A DNA stretch of 64,000 nt from Polyangium jinanense (GTDB lineage: Bacteria > Myxococcota > Polyangia > Polyangiales > Polyangiaceae). This document shows, piece by piece, positions 34,322-42,534 of the stretch. The first letter of the stretch is position 1, and each line of letters starts with the position of its first letter. Under the pieces are notes generated by a model, which worked only from the letters and a program-made list of their open reading frames with translations, did no database searches and was not told the DNA's origin. The translations under genes and the position numbers were made by a program. The stretch lies in NCBI RefSeq assembly GCF_028435365.1, contig NZ_JAGTJJ010000034.1:62001-126000 (forward strand), in the 5' to 3' direction.

Positions 34322-36589
34322 ATGAGAGCTCGACTCGGAAGCCTTTTGGCGATTTCTGGGGCGGTCCTGGCGATGGGGGCGCTCGCAGCATGCGGTGACG
34401 ACACGGGCGGCACGACCACGAACAATGCGAGCTCGAGCGGCTCGGCGGGCGCGGGCGGCTCCGGCGGCGCGGGTGGCTCAGGGGGCGCGGGTGGCTCAGG
34501 GGGCGCGGGCGGCTCGGGCGGGATGCAGGTGACCCCGGATGGATCGACGGCGGTCGTCGCGCTGCTCGAGACGACGGATCTGCACACGAACATTCTGAGC
34601 TACGACTATTTCAAGCTGGTGGAGGACAAGGCGATCGGCCTCGAGCGCACCTCGACCCTCGTCAATCAGGCACGCGCCGAGTTCCCGAACAACCTGCTCG
34701 TCGACAACGGCGATACCATCCAGGGCACCGTGCTCGCCGATTACCAGGCGCTCGTCACGCCGCTACCTTGCGATCAAACGCTGGCCATGTACAAGGCCAT
34801 GAACCAGCTGAAGTTCGACGTGGCAGGCATCGGCAACCACGAATTCAACTACGGCCTCGCCTTCCTGTCGCAGGTGACCCATACCCCGTTCGACGTCCCG
34901 GACCTCGATCTGAGCGGCTCTTCGGCCTGCGCAGGCCCGCTGTTCCCGCAGGTGAACTCCAACGTCTTCAGCATGAAGACGAACGAGACCATCTTCCAGC
35001 CGTCGGTCCTCGTCACGAAGACCATCACGGCGACGGGGCCCGACGGCACGGCCGTCGAGAGCACGCTCCGCATAGGCTTCCTCGACTTCACGCCCCCGCA
35101 GATCTTGAACTGGGACAAGAGGTGGCTCGATGGCAAGGTGTTCACGAAGGGCGTCGAGGAGGTCGCCGCGCCGCTCATCGCCGATCTTCGCAAGAACGGG
35201 GCCGATCTCGTCGTCGCCATCATCCACGGAGGCCTCGACAACACGCCGTACGTGCCGTCCCTCGAGAACCAGGCGTGGCACCTCGCTCACGTGCCCGGCA
35301 TCGACGCGATGCTCATGGGGCATTCCCACCAGATCTTCCCCAACGCAAAGAGCACGACGCCGCAGTTCGACCTGCCCGAGGTCGACAAGGCCCTCGGCAC
35401 CGTCGCGGGGGTACCCGCGGTCATGGCGAATTTCTGGGGCCAGCACCTCGGCGTCATCAAGCTCGGCCTGACCTACGATGGCACGAGCTGGACCGTGGAC
35501 AAGACGAAGACCCTCGTCGAGGCCCGCCCCATCGCGACCACGTGCGAGAACGGGCTCCCCGCCGCGTGCGATGCGATGGAGCAATGGCTCACGGGGGCGC
35601 CCTGCGCGTTCGCGACGATGTGCAACATGCAGCCGGACAAGACGAAGGTCTACGTCCCGGCCGACCCGGCCATCGCGTCGCTGCTCGATGCCGAGCACCA
35701 GGCGACCATCGCTTACGTCAAGACGCCGATCGGCACGACCGATTTCGAGATGACGACGGTGTTCGCTGACGTGGGCGACGTCGGCGCGATCCAGATCGTC
35801 AACGAGGCCCAGGCAGATTACGTCGCGTCCTACATCCAGGAAAACCTGCCCCAGTACGCGGGGCTCCCCGTCCTGTCGATGAGCGCCCCGTTCAAGACCG
35901 GTTTCCAGGGCGGGACCGATTATACGGACGTGATGGCCGGCAGCCTCGCCATCAACAACGCAGCCGACCTCTACCTCTACGCGAACACGCTCCAGGCGGT
36001 GAAGGTGACCGGCGCGGAGATCCTCGACTGGCTCGAGCGGGCGGCGACGCGCTTCCTCCAGATCGATCCGGCCCAGACGATGCCGCAACCGCTCATCAAC
36101 CTGGCGATGGCCGGCTACAACTTCGACATGTTCACGGACACGCGTATCTCGTACGAGATCGACGTGACGCAGCCGCTGCCGCCCATGGGCATGAAGGCGA
36201 GCGGGCGCATCAAGAACCTGATGTTCGAGGGGGCGCCCATGGATATGGGCCAGGAGTTCATCGTCGCGACGAACAACTACCGCGCGAGCGGCGGCGGCAA
36301 CTTCCCCGGGCTCGACGGGTCGAAGACGATCTTCGCCGCGCCCGACACGAATCGCGAGGTGCTCATCGCGTACATCAAGAAGATCCAGAACATCACGCGC
36401 GCAGAGCACGGCTCCGCGCGGAGCTTCCAGTTCACCAAGGTCACGACCATGGGCCCCGTCACCTTCACCTCGGCGCAGAACGCGCTCCCGAAGGCGCAGG
36501 CCGCCGGGCTCACGAACATCTCGCTCATGCAGCAGGACGACGGAAGCGGCAAGTCGTTGTCGATTTACGCCATCGACCTGAGCCAGTAA
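34322..36589 (+). CDS. cpdB: 2',3'-cyclic-nucleotide phosphodiesterase/3'-nucleotidase-like lipoprotein
   Basis: 755 residues. The lipobox signal (MGALAACG) and a Gly/Ser/Ala-rich linker (GAGGSGGAGGSGG) place it at the outer membrane. The metallophosphatase domain has LLETTDLHTNI (DxH), NGDTIQGT, GNHEFNYG, IIHGGLD and MGHSHQIF, the five metal-ligand motifs of the 5'-nucleotidase family. The C-terminal substrate-binding domain includes GNFPGLDG. It should release phosphate and nucleosides from external nucleotides. ATG 34322 was chosen for the signal peptide; GAGAGGGTGAG precedes it. The following Sel1 gene starts 14 bases downstream. Confidence 0.9.
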   Translation: MRARLGSLLAISGAVLAMGALAACGDDTGGTTTNNASSSGSAGAGGSGGAGGSGGAGGSGGAGGSGGMQVTPDGSTAVVALLETTDLHTNILSYDYFKLVEDKAIGLERTSTLVNQARAEFPNNLLVDNGDTIQGTVLADYQALVTPLPCDQTLAMYKAMNQLKFDVAGIGNHEFNYGLAFLSQVTHTPFDVPDLDLSGSSACAGPLFPQVNSNVFSMKTNETIFQPSVLVTKTITATGPDGTAVESTLRIGFLDFTPPQILNWDKRWLDGKVFTKGVEEVAAPLIADLRKNGADLVVAIIHGGLDNTPYVPSLENQAWHLAHVPGIDAMLMGHSHQIFPNAKSTTPQFDLPEVDKALGTVAGVPAVMANFWGQHLGVIKLGLTYDGTSWTVDKTKTLVEARPIATTCENGLPAACDAMEQWLTGAPCAFATMCNMQPDKTKVYVPADPAIASLLDAEHQATIAYVKTPIGTTDFEMTTVFADVGDVGAIQIVNEAQADYVASYIQENLPQYAGLPVLSMSAPFKTGFQGGTDYTDVMAGSLAINNAADLYLYANTLQAVKVTGAEILDWLERAATRFLQIDPAQTMPQPLINLAMAGYNFDMFTDTRISYEIDVTQPLPPMGMKASGRIKNLMFEGAPMDMGQEFIVATNNYRASGGGNFPGLDGSKTIFAAPDTNREVLIAYIKKIQNITRAEHGSARSFQFTKVTTMGPVTFTSAQNALPKAQAAGLTNISLMQQDDGSGKSLSIYAIDLSQ

Positions 36590-36602
36590 GCTCTCATTGG
36601 GT

Positions 36603-37325
36603 GTGCGACGTGTCACGCTGATCGGCGGTGCGGCCCTGTCCCTCACCGCCGCCCTTCTCCTCGTTTCATGGCTTGGCCGAAGTGCTCGCCGAGAGCCCGA
36701 TCGCCCTGCCCTCGCCGGTTTGCCCGCGCCGCCGTCACGATCCTCGACCAAGCCCCGCGACGGCCTTGCCATGCGAAACCTCGGTTTCCGTCTGCTCGGC
36801 CTCTCCGACCCGGAGCAGGTGAAGGCCGGGATGCATACGCTGACGAGAGCCGCGGAGCAGGGAGATATCGAGGCGGAGATCGCGCTCGGGAGGATCTACC
36901 TCGCGGGTATACCCGCGGTCCCCAAGGACGTGAAGCGCGCGCGTGGTCATTTCCTTCGCGCCGAACCCTCGCGCCACCCGAGCGCCGCCTACTTCCTCGG
37001 CGTCATGAGCCAGAATGGGCAAGGGGTCAGGGCCGACCCTCGGGAGGCCGCGCGCTGGTTCGAGATCGCTGCGGAGAGAGGGTCGCCGGACGCGACGTTC
37101 CTGCTCGCCAATGCGTACCGCGCGGGCGCAGGCGTGCCGAAGGACGACAAGAAGGCCCTCGCGCTGTACGAGAAGGCCGGCGAGCTGGAACATGCGCCCG
37201 CGCTGCAAACGCTGGCCATGGCGTATCTCCATGGTGAGCTCGGGCTCGAGCCCGACGATGCCGAATACCGGAGGTACATGATGGAAGCCGAGCACGCCCT
37301 CCAGCACCGACCCGTCCCGCCTTGA
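36603..37325 (+). CDS. Sel1-like repeat protein, membrane anchored
   Basis: About 240 residues: a hydrophobic N-terminal anchor (LIGGAALSLTAALLLVSWLG) and then four to five Sel1 repeats (AEQGDIEAEIALGRIYL, PSAAYFLGVMSQNGQGV, AAERGSPDATFLLANAYR). Sel1 repeats mediate protein contacts in the envelope. The start is GTG 36603 or TTG 36597. It follows the nucleotidase closely and is probably in its operon. Confidence 0.8.
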   Translation: MRRVTLIGGAALSLTAALLLVSWLGRSARREPDRPALAGLPAPPSRSSTKPRDGLAMRNLGFRLLGLSDPEQVKAGMHTLTRAAEQGDIEAEIALGRIYLAGIPAVPKDVKRARGHFLRAEPSRHPSAAYFLGVMSQNGQGVRADPREAARWFEIAAERGSPDATFLLANAYRAGAGVPKDDKKALALYEKAGELEHAPALQTLAMAYLHGELGLEPDDAEYRRYMMEAEHALQHRPVPP

Positions 37326-37381
37326 GCGCGGGGTGCTTCCCCACCGCTTCGTGGGCGGCTCGCGCGGCTGCCGTCCTCTCG

Positions 37382-37639
37382 TCATCCGATGCACCCGTCG
37401 CTCCCGAGCGCGAGGGTCTGGACGAGTGCCCAGAGGAGCAAGCCCCCGACGCCAAACCTCCTGACTTCGTCGGCGCGCAATGCATAGCCCACGAACACCG
37501 CACGGCCCGGGGGCGGGGCGCTCTCGAAGGTAAAATAAAGCTTTCCATCGCTGGCGAGCGCGAACGCCGTGGCCAACTCCGCAGATTCGGCTGTCTCGGA
37601 CTCGGGTATCCTTTTCTTGGACGTGCTGTTCCTGGACAT
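37382..37639 (-). CDS. Fifth module protein, copy C, short form
   Basis: 85 residues. The core (ATAFALASDGKLYFTFESAP, PPGRAVFVGYALRADE) matches copy B. It stops right after LALGSDGCIG, where copy B continues for ~30 more residues, so the copy is C-terminally shortened by a stop. It follows the fourth gene by 18 bases on the same strand. Confidence 0.65.
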   Translation of the reverse strand: MSRNSTSKKRIPESETAESAELATAFALASDGKLYFTFESAPPPGRAVFVGYALRADEVRRFGVGGLLLWALVQTLALGSDGCIG

Positions 37640-37657
37640 GATGGTGTCTCCTACGTT

Positions 37658-38290
37658 TCAAAGGGGGACCCGGAGCCGGAGCTGCACGCGCTCGGGTCGA
37701 GCATCGTCTATGGTGAGCGAGACGATGCCCGCTCTTTCCAGCCGAAGCAGGGCGGGCACGAGCGCGCCCGAAAACGACAAGTTCGGGAGTCTGTCCCGCA
37801 ACCGTGCGAGCGAGACGAAGCCGTCGCTGTCCACCCGCATCCGAGACAGTGCGAAGTGGACGAGGCCCTCGTCGTGTGCATCCTCCCCGAGTTTCCGAAG
37901 CTCGCACGCGTAATACGCGCCGTGGATCGCGGCTTTCTGAAAGGCAGGCTCCGCGCGCATGAGATCGAGGAGGAGCTGCTCGCCGCGTTCATCGCGCGCG
38001 ACAGCGCCCGCGGCAACCAAGGTGGACCTCTCCGAGCGAGACAGGGGAAGCGGAGGGAGCCGATCCGAGAGCCGGCGCCGGCGCAAGCGCTCTCGTAGAC
38101 GGTAGACGAGGGCATGGGCCAGAGCCCCGAGGCACCTCCAACGCGACGGTGGATCAAAGACCGTATCTCGGGGCGGCGGCTCTGAATGCACGACGCTCGG
38201 GCGAATGCCGCTTGGTGGCGGCGGAAGCAGCGCTTGGCGGACCATCACGGCTGTAGCGGCGTCGTCGTCGGTATCCTGTCGGGCGCTCAT
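37658..38290 (-). CDS. Fourth module protein, copy C, unknown
   Basis: 210 residues, closely similar to copy B along its length (RLSDRLPPLPLSRSER, DERGEQLLLDLMRAEPAFQK, EGLVHFALSRMRVDSDGFVS, LVPALLRLERAGIVSLT). The variable N-terminal part is Pro-rich. ATG 38290 has GAGAAGAAAG upstream. It is the only copy whose neighbours in the same module are all nearly intact. Confidence 0.75.
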   Translation of the reverse strand: MSARQDTDDDAATAVMVRQALLPPPPSGIRPSVVHSEPPPRDTVFDPPSRWRCLGALAHALVYRLRERLRRRRLSDRLPPLPLSRSERSTLVAAGAVARDERGEQLLLDLMRAEPAFQKAAIHGAYYACELRKLGEDAHDEGLVHFALSRMRVDSDGFVSLARLRDRLPNLSFSGALVPALLRLERAGIVSLTIDDARPERVQLRLRVPL

Positions 38291-38404
38291 CTTTCTTCTC
38301 CCATTTTTGCGGCGTCGCCGACCCGAGGCGACGGCGAATCGATGGCGCGCGCGCGTTTAAAAAGGGGCGCCTCGAACTCGCAGCCGCCTGAGATCGGCGA
38401 CAAA

Positions 38405-38475
38405 CGACCCCTAGGAGAGGGCGAAGGGCTGCGCTCGCCCAGAGAAGCATGCCCATCGCCCCCTTCTGCGGGTCG
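38405..38475 (-). promoter_or_regulatory. Conserved long hairpin in the leader of the fourth gene, copy C
   Basis: On the minus strand CGACCC...AGAAGGGGGCGA pairs with TCGCCCTCTCCT...GGGGTCG; the loop has CTTCTCTGGGCGAGC. Compared with copy B, the stem keeps pairing apart from one A-C and one G-U pair. The conservation stands out because the surrounding leader has diverged. Confidence 0.6.
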
Positions 38476-38520
38476 CTTGTGTCTTGTGAAGGAGCGAGAT
38501 GCTCGCCCCTTCAGGAGACA

Positions 38521-38548
38521 AACAATGCGCGAGCGGGCACGAGGTAAC
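38521..38548 (-). promoter_or_regulatory. Module promoter motif before the fourth gene, copy C
   Basis: On the minus strand GTTACC-N17-TTGTT, followed by TGTCTCCTGAAGG. It is 231 bases before the gene start and ~49 bases after the lipoprotein stop. Confidence 0.6.
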
Positions 38549-38596
38549 GCGACCGCTGTCGTTTTGTGGGAGAGTGTCGTACCCGAGAGGCGGGTA

Positions 38597-39757
38597 TCAG
38601 TTGATGAGGTAAAACGGGTAGAGGCAGCAGAAGGTGACGGCCTTGGTCATGTCCCTCTTGGCCTCGCCCTTCGGCGCTCCGCCGGTCGCGGCGCACGTGC
38701 CGGGCACGTATTCGAGGTTGGTGATCGCCTTGCCGGCGAGTGCGTGGCCCGGGGGACCTATGTTTTGACACTGGTCATGGGGAGACAGCATGCCGAATTG
38801 CTCCGATTGAGAGGAGCAGACCGGCCCCTCATAGAGGTGAATCGATGCGGTGCATGCACTCCCCTCGGGCGGCCCGCATGCGCACTCCTCGCAGTCGCGT
38901 TCATCAATGACGGCATCCTCGGGGAACATCTCGTACCGGGCCCAGTTGTAGTTGTCCGGGCAGGGGGCGTCGGCCCCTTCGCGAACGACACATTGGAGCC
39001 AGCCAGGGCCGGGATCGCTCACGCAATACTGCGTCCCTGCGTCGGCGCAGGCGTCGTCCACCGTGTTATTCATGCACGCGAGGCCCGCGGTCTTCCACTC
39101 CCTCGTCGTGGTGAACGCAGGTGTCTCGCTCTTAGGGCTGCACCCCTCCTCGTTTGTCGGCCCGGGGAGCGGTGAAACCCACACGGACTGGGCACACGGC
39201 TCCCCGCCGCACTGCGCACCGGCCGGAAGGGCGTTTTCGCTCGTGCAGGAGCCATCCCAACCGGCCGGAGCATCAAAAGGGAGGCTGGCGGCCCCGCTTT
39301 CCCCGCACGCCCCCGCGCGGATCTGCATCTTCTCCGGCAGTGCTTTGCACGCGCCGGTCGAGGGGCCGCACTCGCAAGGCTCGCACGCGGCGGCAGGGGC
39401 GTCGAGGTCTGCGAGGAGGCGCCACTTCTCCGCGGAGGCACCCTCTGGACACTCCGGAGGTGCTGCCATCGCGTTTGACGGGTATACGAGGAGAGAGACC
39501 GCGACCTCCGACCAGTACCCGGCGTTTCCGCTGGGAACCGGGACGCACCGGCCGGGGCACGCGGATTGACCCGCGTCGGGTTCGGTGGGACCGGCTTCTG
39601 CATCGCCAGCATCCGCGCCCCCGTCCGGGATGCACTCAGGGGCGGGAAAAACCGCGTCTGGATCGCACTCCCCAGGAAAGAAGGATGGCGGCGCCGTGCA
39701 AGAGGCAGCGATCACGCCGAGGCCCAAAGCGACCGAGCAGATAAAAAGCTTTTGCAT
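38597..39757 (-). CDS. Cysteine-rich lipoprotein, module copy C
   Basis: 386 residues with lipobox GVIAASC, Ala/Gly/Asp linker and the same cysteine framework as copy B (CEPCECGPSTGACKALPEKM, CVSDPGPGWLQCVVREG, CPDNYNWARYEMFPEDAVID). It begins two bases after the PEGA protein stop. ATG 39757 was chosen as for copy B; ATG 39772 overlaps the previous gene. The body should be disulphide-linked and surface-exposed. Its C-terminal KAVTFCCLYPFYLIN is shared with copy B. Confidence 0.85.
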   Translation of the reverse strand: MQKLFICSVALGLGVIAASCTAPPSFFPGECDPDAVFPAPECIPDGGADAGDAEAGPTEPDAGQSACPGRCVPVPSGNAGYWSEVAVSLLVYPSNAMAAPPECPEGASAEKWRLLADLDAPAAACEPCECGPSTGACKALPEKMQIRAGACGESGAASLPFDAPAGWDGSCTSENALPAGAQCGGEPCAQSVWVSPLPGPTNEEGCSPKSETPAFTTTREWKTAGLACMNNTVDDACADAGTQYCVSDPGPGWLQCVVREGADAPCPDNYNWARYEMFPEDAVIDERDCEECACGPPEGSACTASIHLYEGPVCSSQSEQFGMLSPHDQCQNIGPPGHALAGKAITNLEYVPGTCAATGGAPKGEAKRDMTKAVTFCCLYPFYLIN

Positions 39758-39759
39758 CT

Positions 39760-40995
39760 TCAAAATTCCCAACCTCCACCAAGCTGCACACCGATCATGA
39801 CCGGGGGCTGATCGGAGACGACCGTCGATCCAACGGCCACCTGAACGCCGCTCGACAGACCGAGAACGTCAGCTTCCGCGCGGAGCGCAAATGACTCCGT
39901 GACTCGAACGTGCGCGCCGACGCGCGCGCCCGCGCCGGGCTTGATTGCCGAAAAATTGGCCGGTTTGAAGCTCTGTACTGCGAAGTCGACAGTGATTACG
40001 CCCAAATGCCCGAGGGCGCAGCCGAAGATCCACTTGTAGTGCCCGCACACACTCGCGATGCCGCCCGCTGTCATCGCACTGATTGGGCGGTCCGCCACGC
40101 CCGTGGTCAGCCATGCCGCACGAGCCTCCAATCCGAGCGACACATAATCGTTGGGCTGCACTCCTCCCGCAAGTGTCGCCCCCACGGCCGGCATCCACGA
40201 CGCCACGCCAAACACCACCACCGGACCCGCCCCCACGAATCCGCGCAACCCCTTCTTCTCGCCCGCGTGGGCTTCCTTGGGTTGGTCGTCGTACGCGAAC
40301 GGGTCCTCCTGCTTCGTGAAACCCGGTCCGGAGACCACAGCGGACAAAGTCGCGGTCGGGTCCTTCTCCGGCACATAGACCGCCGGCTCCTCCTCCACCT
40401 TGCGCGCCGTCAGGGGAACGGAAACCTTCATGTCCTTCCCCTTCACGGCCGTGAACTTCACGACCGCCTCTTCGAAGCCGTCGAGGGTCGCCCGGATCTC
40501 GTGCTCTCCTCCCGCCACGAACGTCCAGAAGGCCGAACGCCCCGCATCGTTCCGATCGATGCCGTCCACCGTCACACGCGCGCCCGCGTGAGAGACGAAT
40601 ATCTCGACCCACGAGCCATGAGCGCGCGCCACCTCGTGCGCCTCGAAGAAACGCCTGCGCTCTGCACGCTCCGCGGGCGTCGTAGCCGGGGCCTGATGGA
40701 GCGCGTAGAGCAGCAGCTCGGCGGCATCCTCGGGCCTGCCGCCCTCGACCAGCACGAGCCCGAGACGCCCCGAGACGAGCGGATCGGACCGCACGTTGAG
40801 CGCCTGGCGGTACGCCTTGGCAGCTTCCCGCAGCCGCCCCGCGGCGCGCTCGCGGTCCGCGAGCTGCGCGAACGCCTGGAACCGTAGCTCCACGTCCGCC
40901 TCGGGGCTCTCGTCGGTGGCGCTGGGGAGACTGCTCTGCGCCCGCGCCGCGGGCGACGCGAGAAGCAAGATCGAACAGCACACGATCGCGCGCAT
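39760..40995 (-). CDS. PEGA/TPR envelope protein, module copy C
   Basis: 411 residues: signal peptide (ILLLASPAARA), helical TPR-like segment (RERAAGRLREAAKAYRQAL), PEGA domain (GARVTVDGIDRND, FVAGGEHEIRATLDGFEEAV), Pro/Asp linker and a C-terminal Gly-rich beta domain (VGAGPVVVFGVASWMPAVGA through QLGGGWEF) that may be a small outer-membrane barrel. It is the only intact copy of the three. It starts 37 bases after the sigma stop. It may bind the cell wall through PEGA and signal to the sigma tail. Confidence 0.85.
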   Translation of the reverse strand: MRAIVCCSILLLASPAARAQSSLPSATDESPEADVELRFQAFAQLADRERAAGRLREAAKAYRQALNVRSDPLVSGRLGLVLVEGGRPEDAAELLLYALHQAPATTPAERAERRRFFEAHEVARAHGSWVEIFVSHAGARVTVDGIDRNDAGRSAFWTFVAGGEHEIRATLDGFEEAVVKFTAVKGKDMKVSVPLTARKVEEEPAVYVPEKDPTATLSAVVSGPGFTKQEDPFAYDDQPKEAHAGEKKGLRGFVGAGPVVVFGVASWMPAVGATLAGGVQPNDYVSLGLEARAAWLTTGVADRPISAMTAGGIASVCGHYKWIFGCALGHLGVITVDFAVQSFKPANFSAIKPGAGARVGAHVRVTESFALRAEADVLGLSSGVQVAVGSTVVSDQPPVMIGVQLGGGWEF

Positions 40996-41031
40996 GGGGC
41001 TCGATTATTAGCACACTCGGAGGCTCGGATC

Positions 41032-41889
41032 CTAGTGGGACGTGTCCGCGGACGAACCCTTCGGGTCCGCGGACAAACCGCTCGTGGGGCGGCCTTGCTT
41101 GTCGCTGTCGACCAGGGGACGACGTGGCGTGTGCGGCGTGTGCGTCTGCTTCTTCGGCGTGGGTGGCTCCATGACGGGCACGGGTGAACCAGCGTGCTCG
41201 AACGACGACGCTGGCTCCGCGGCGTCCGCCGCCGCGTGCGCGACGTCCGTGGCGGACGCTGCCACGGCGCGCGCCGCACCCGCGGCCACGTCGTCAGGCC
41301 CACGCGGCGAGAGCGCGAGCGACGCGAACATTATGGCCATGAACAAGGCCCACAGATGGCCGAGTCGCTGAAACCAGTCGAAGAGCACGAGCAGGGGAGG
41401 CGGGACGGAGAAGAGTTCGTCGCCGAGACGCTCCCGCAACGTGTCGCGCGCGCGAGAGAGCGCCATCTTCGCCGCGTCCTCGGAGATTCCCAGCTTCGCC
41501 CCGGCCTCGTCGTGCGAATGCCCTTGGACGCACACCATCCACAAGACCGCGGCTTGGGAGGGGGGCAGGTCTCCGACAGCATCCATCACCTTGTGAAGGG
41601 CCTGCTTCAACTGCGCCGCGCGCTCGGGCGAGGGCTCCGATGTCGCGAACTTGGCCACGCGCCCAGCGTCGGATTCGAACACCTGCTGGTGCCGGCGAGT
41701 GATCCGGCGCGCTGTCCCCATCACGTTCCGCGCGATCGCCACGACCCACGGCTTCATGCCGTCAGGGTGCGGGGCGTAGTTGGGGAGGTCGCCGAGCGCA
41801 TTGGCGATCACCTGCTGTTCCTTGTCGTCCGCGGAGTCGCGCGTGCGCGCCTTGTCGCTCCGGACGATGCGCCGGACATCGAGCCGCAA
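41032..41889 (-). CDS. ECF-type sigma factor with C-terminal membrane anchor, module copy C
   Basis: 285 residues from TTG 41889: region 2 (VIANALGDLPNYAPHPDG, KPWVVAIARNVMGTARRI), region 4 (HSHDEAGAKLGISEDAAK), one hydrophobic helix (LGHLWALFMAIMFASLAL) and a Pro-rich tail. A conserved start ATGGGA is at 41939, but after 12 codons the frame is one base off relative to copy B (break near 41900). The N-terminus is therefore either frameshifted or shortened. A promoter-like motif lies directly upstream of 41939. Confidence 0.8.
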   Translation of the reverse strand: MRLDVRRIVRSDKARTRDSADDKEQQVIANALGDLPNYAPHPDGMKPWVVAIARNVMGTARRITRRHQQVFESDAGRVAKFATSEPSPERAAQLKQALHKVMDAVGDLPPSQAAVLWMVCVQGHSHDEAGAKLGISEDAAKMALSRARDTLRERLGDELFSVPPPLLVLFDWFQRLGHLWALFMAIMFASLALSPRGPDDVAAGAARAVAASATDVAHAAADAAEPASSFEHAGSPVPVMEPPTPKKQTHTPHTPRRPLVDSDKQGRPTSGLSADPKGSSADTSH

Positions 41890-41946
41890 GCCGAGGAGCT
41901 CGGCGCGTCGGCGGCGTAATCGGATTTGGACGATCCCATGCCTACA

Positions 41947-41974
41947 AACAATGCGCGGGGAAGCGAGAGGTAAC
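41947..41974 (-). promoter_or_regulatory. Module promoter motif before sigma copy C
   Basis: On the minus strand GTTACC-N17-TTGTT, followed by TGTAGGC and ATGGGA. The spacing to the ATG is the same as in copy B within one base, so a leaderless transcript is predicted here as well. Confidence 0.65.
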
Positions 41975-42022
41975 AGAAAATCGACGCGGTCCCGTCGACG
42001 CGTTCCGTTTTCGCAACTCAGT

Positions 42023-42420
42023 TTACAAATCTACCCGTCCCCTGCGGCACTCGCCGGCATCGCCGATCGCGGCCACCGGAATGGTGCTGGAAGCGAATGG
42101 ATCCACGACGCCCACACTCGCATCACATTGCACGGGCGTCGACGATTCCGACGCGAACCAGGCCCCCGGCACGTTCTCGCAGAGCTTTCCGTGCGTCTTC
42201 ATCGCCTCCTCGACGTGGAGGTCGACGCCGTTGCTCTCCTCGGGAAGGAAAAGCTTGCTCGGACACATTGCCTTTGAGGGCGGCCTTGCGCAGGTAAAAC
42301 GACGCCTCCACGGACGTCAGCGCGTCGGGGCCCACCACCTCGAACGCGCGCATCCCCTGCACTGGCAACGTCGTGTCGACCGACACCGTGACCGCGGTCG
42401 CGATCGGGCGCGCACCTCCG
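42023..42420 (-). pseudogene. Frameshifted secreted hypothetical protein
   Basis: One frame gives TTLPVQGMRAFEVVGPDALT and SVEASFYLRKAALKGNVSEQ. At ~42255 the coherent reading moves to the next frame, giving LPEESNGVDLHVEEAMKTHG, CENVPGAWFASES and VGVVDPFASSTIPVAAIG. A shift in the CTTTTCC run explains it. The beginning is unclear. No family was recognised. The remaining DNA up to 42534 shows no gene. Confidence 0.45.
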
Positions 42421-42534
42421 CCCGCTCACGCAGGCGAAGCGCCCCCTCCCCGCGGCGCCTACCTGCCGGCGAGGCGCGGAGAGCGGCGTCGATAGCCAGC
42501 GGTGGCGAGATGGAGACTCGCGTTTTCCAGACGC

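Noticed and set aside
34763..36772. Minus-strand frame of 669 codons opposite the nucleotidase
   Set aside because: The plus strand has all five metallophosphatase motifs; the minus reading is an artefact of codon bias.
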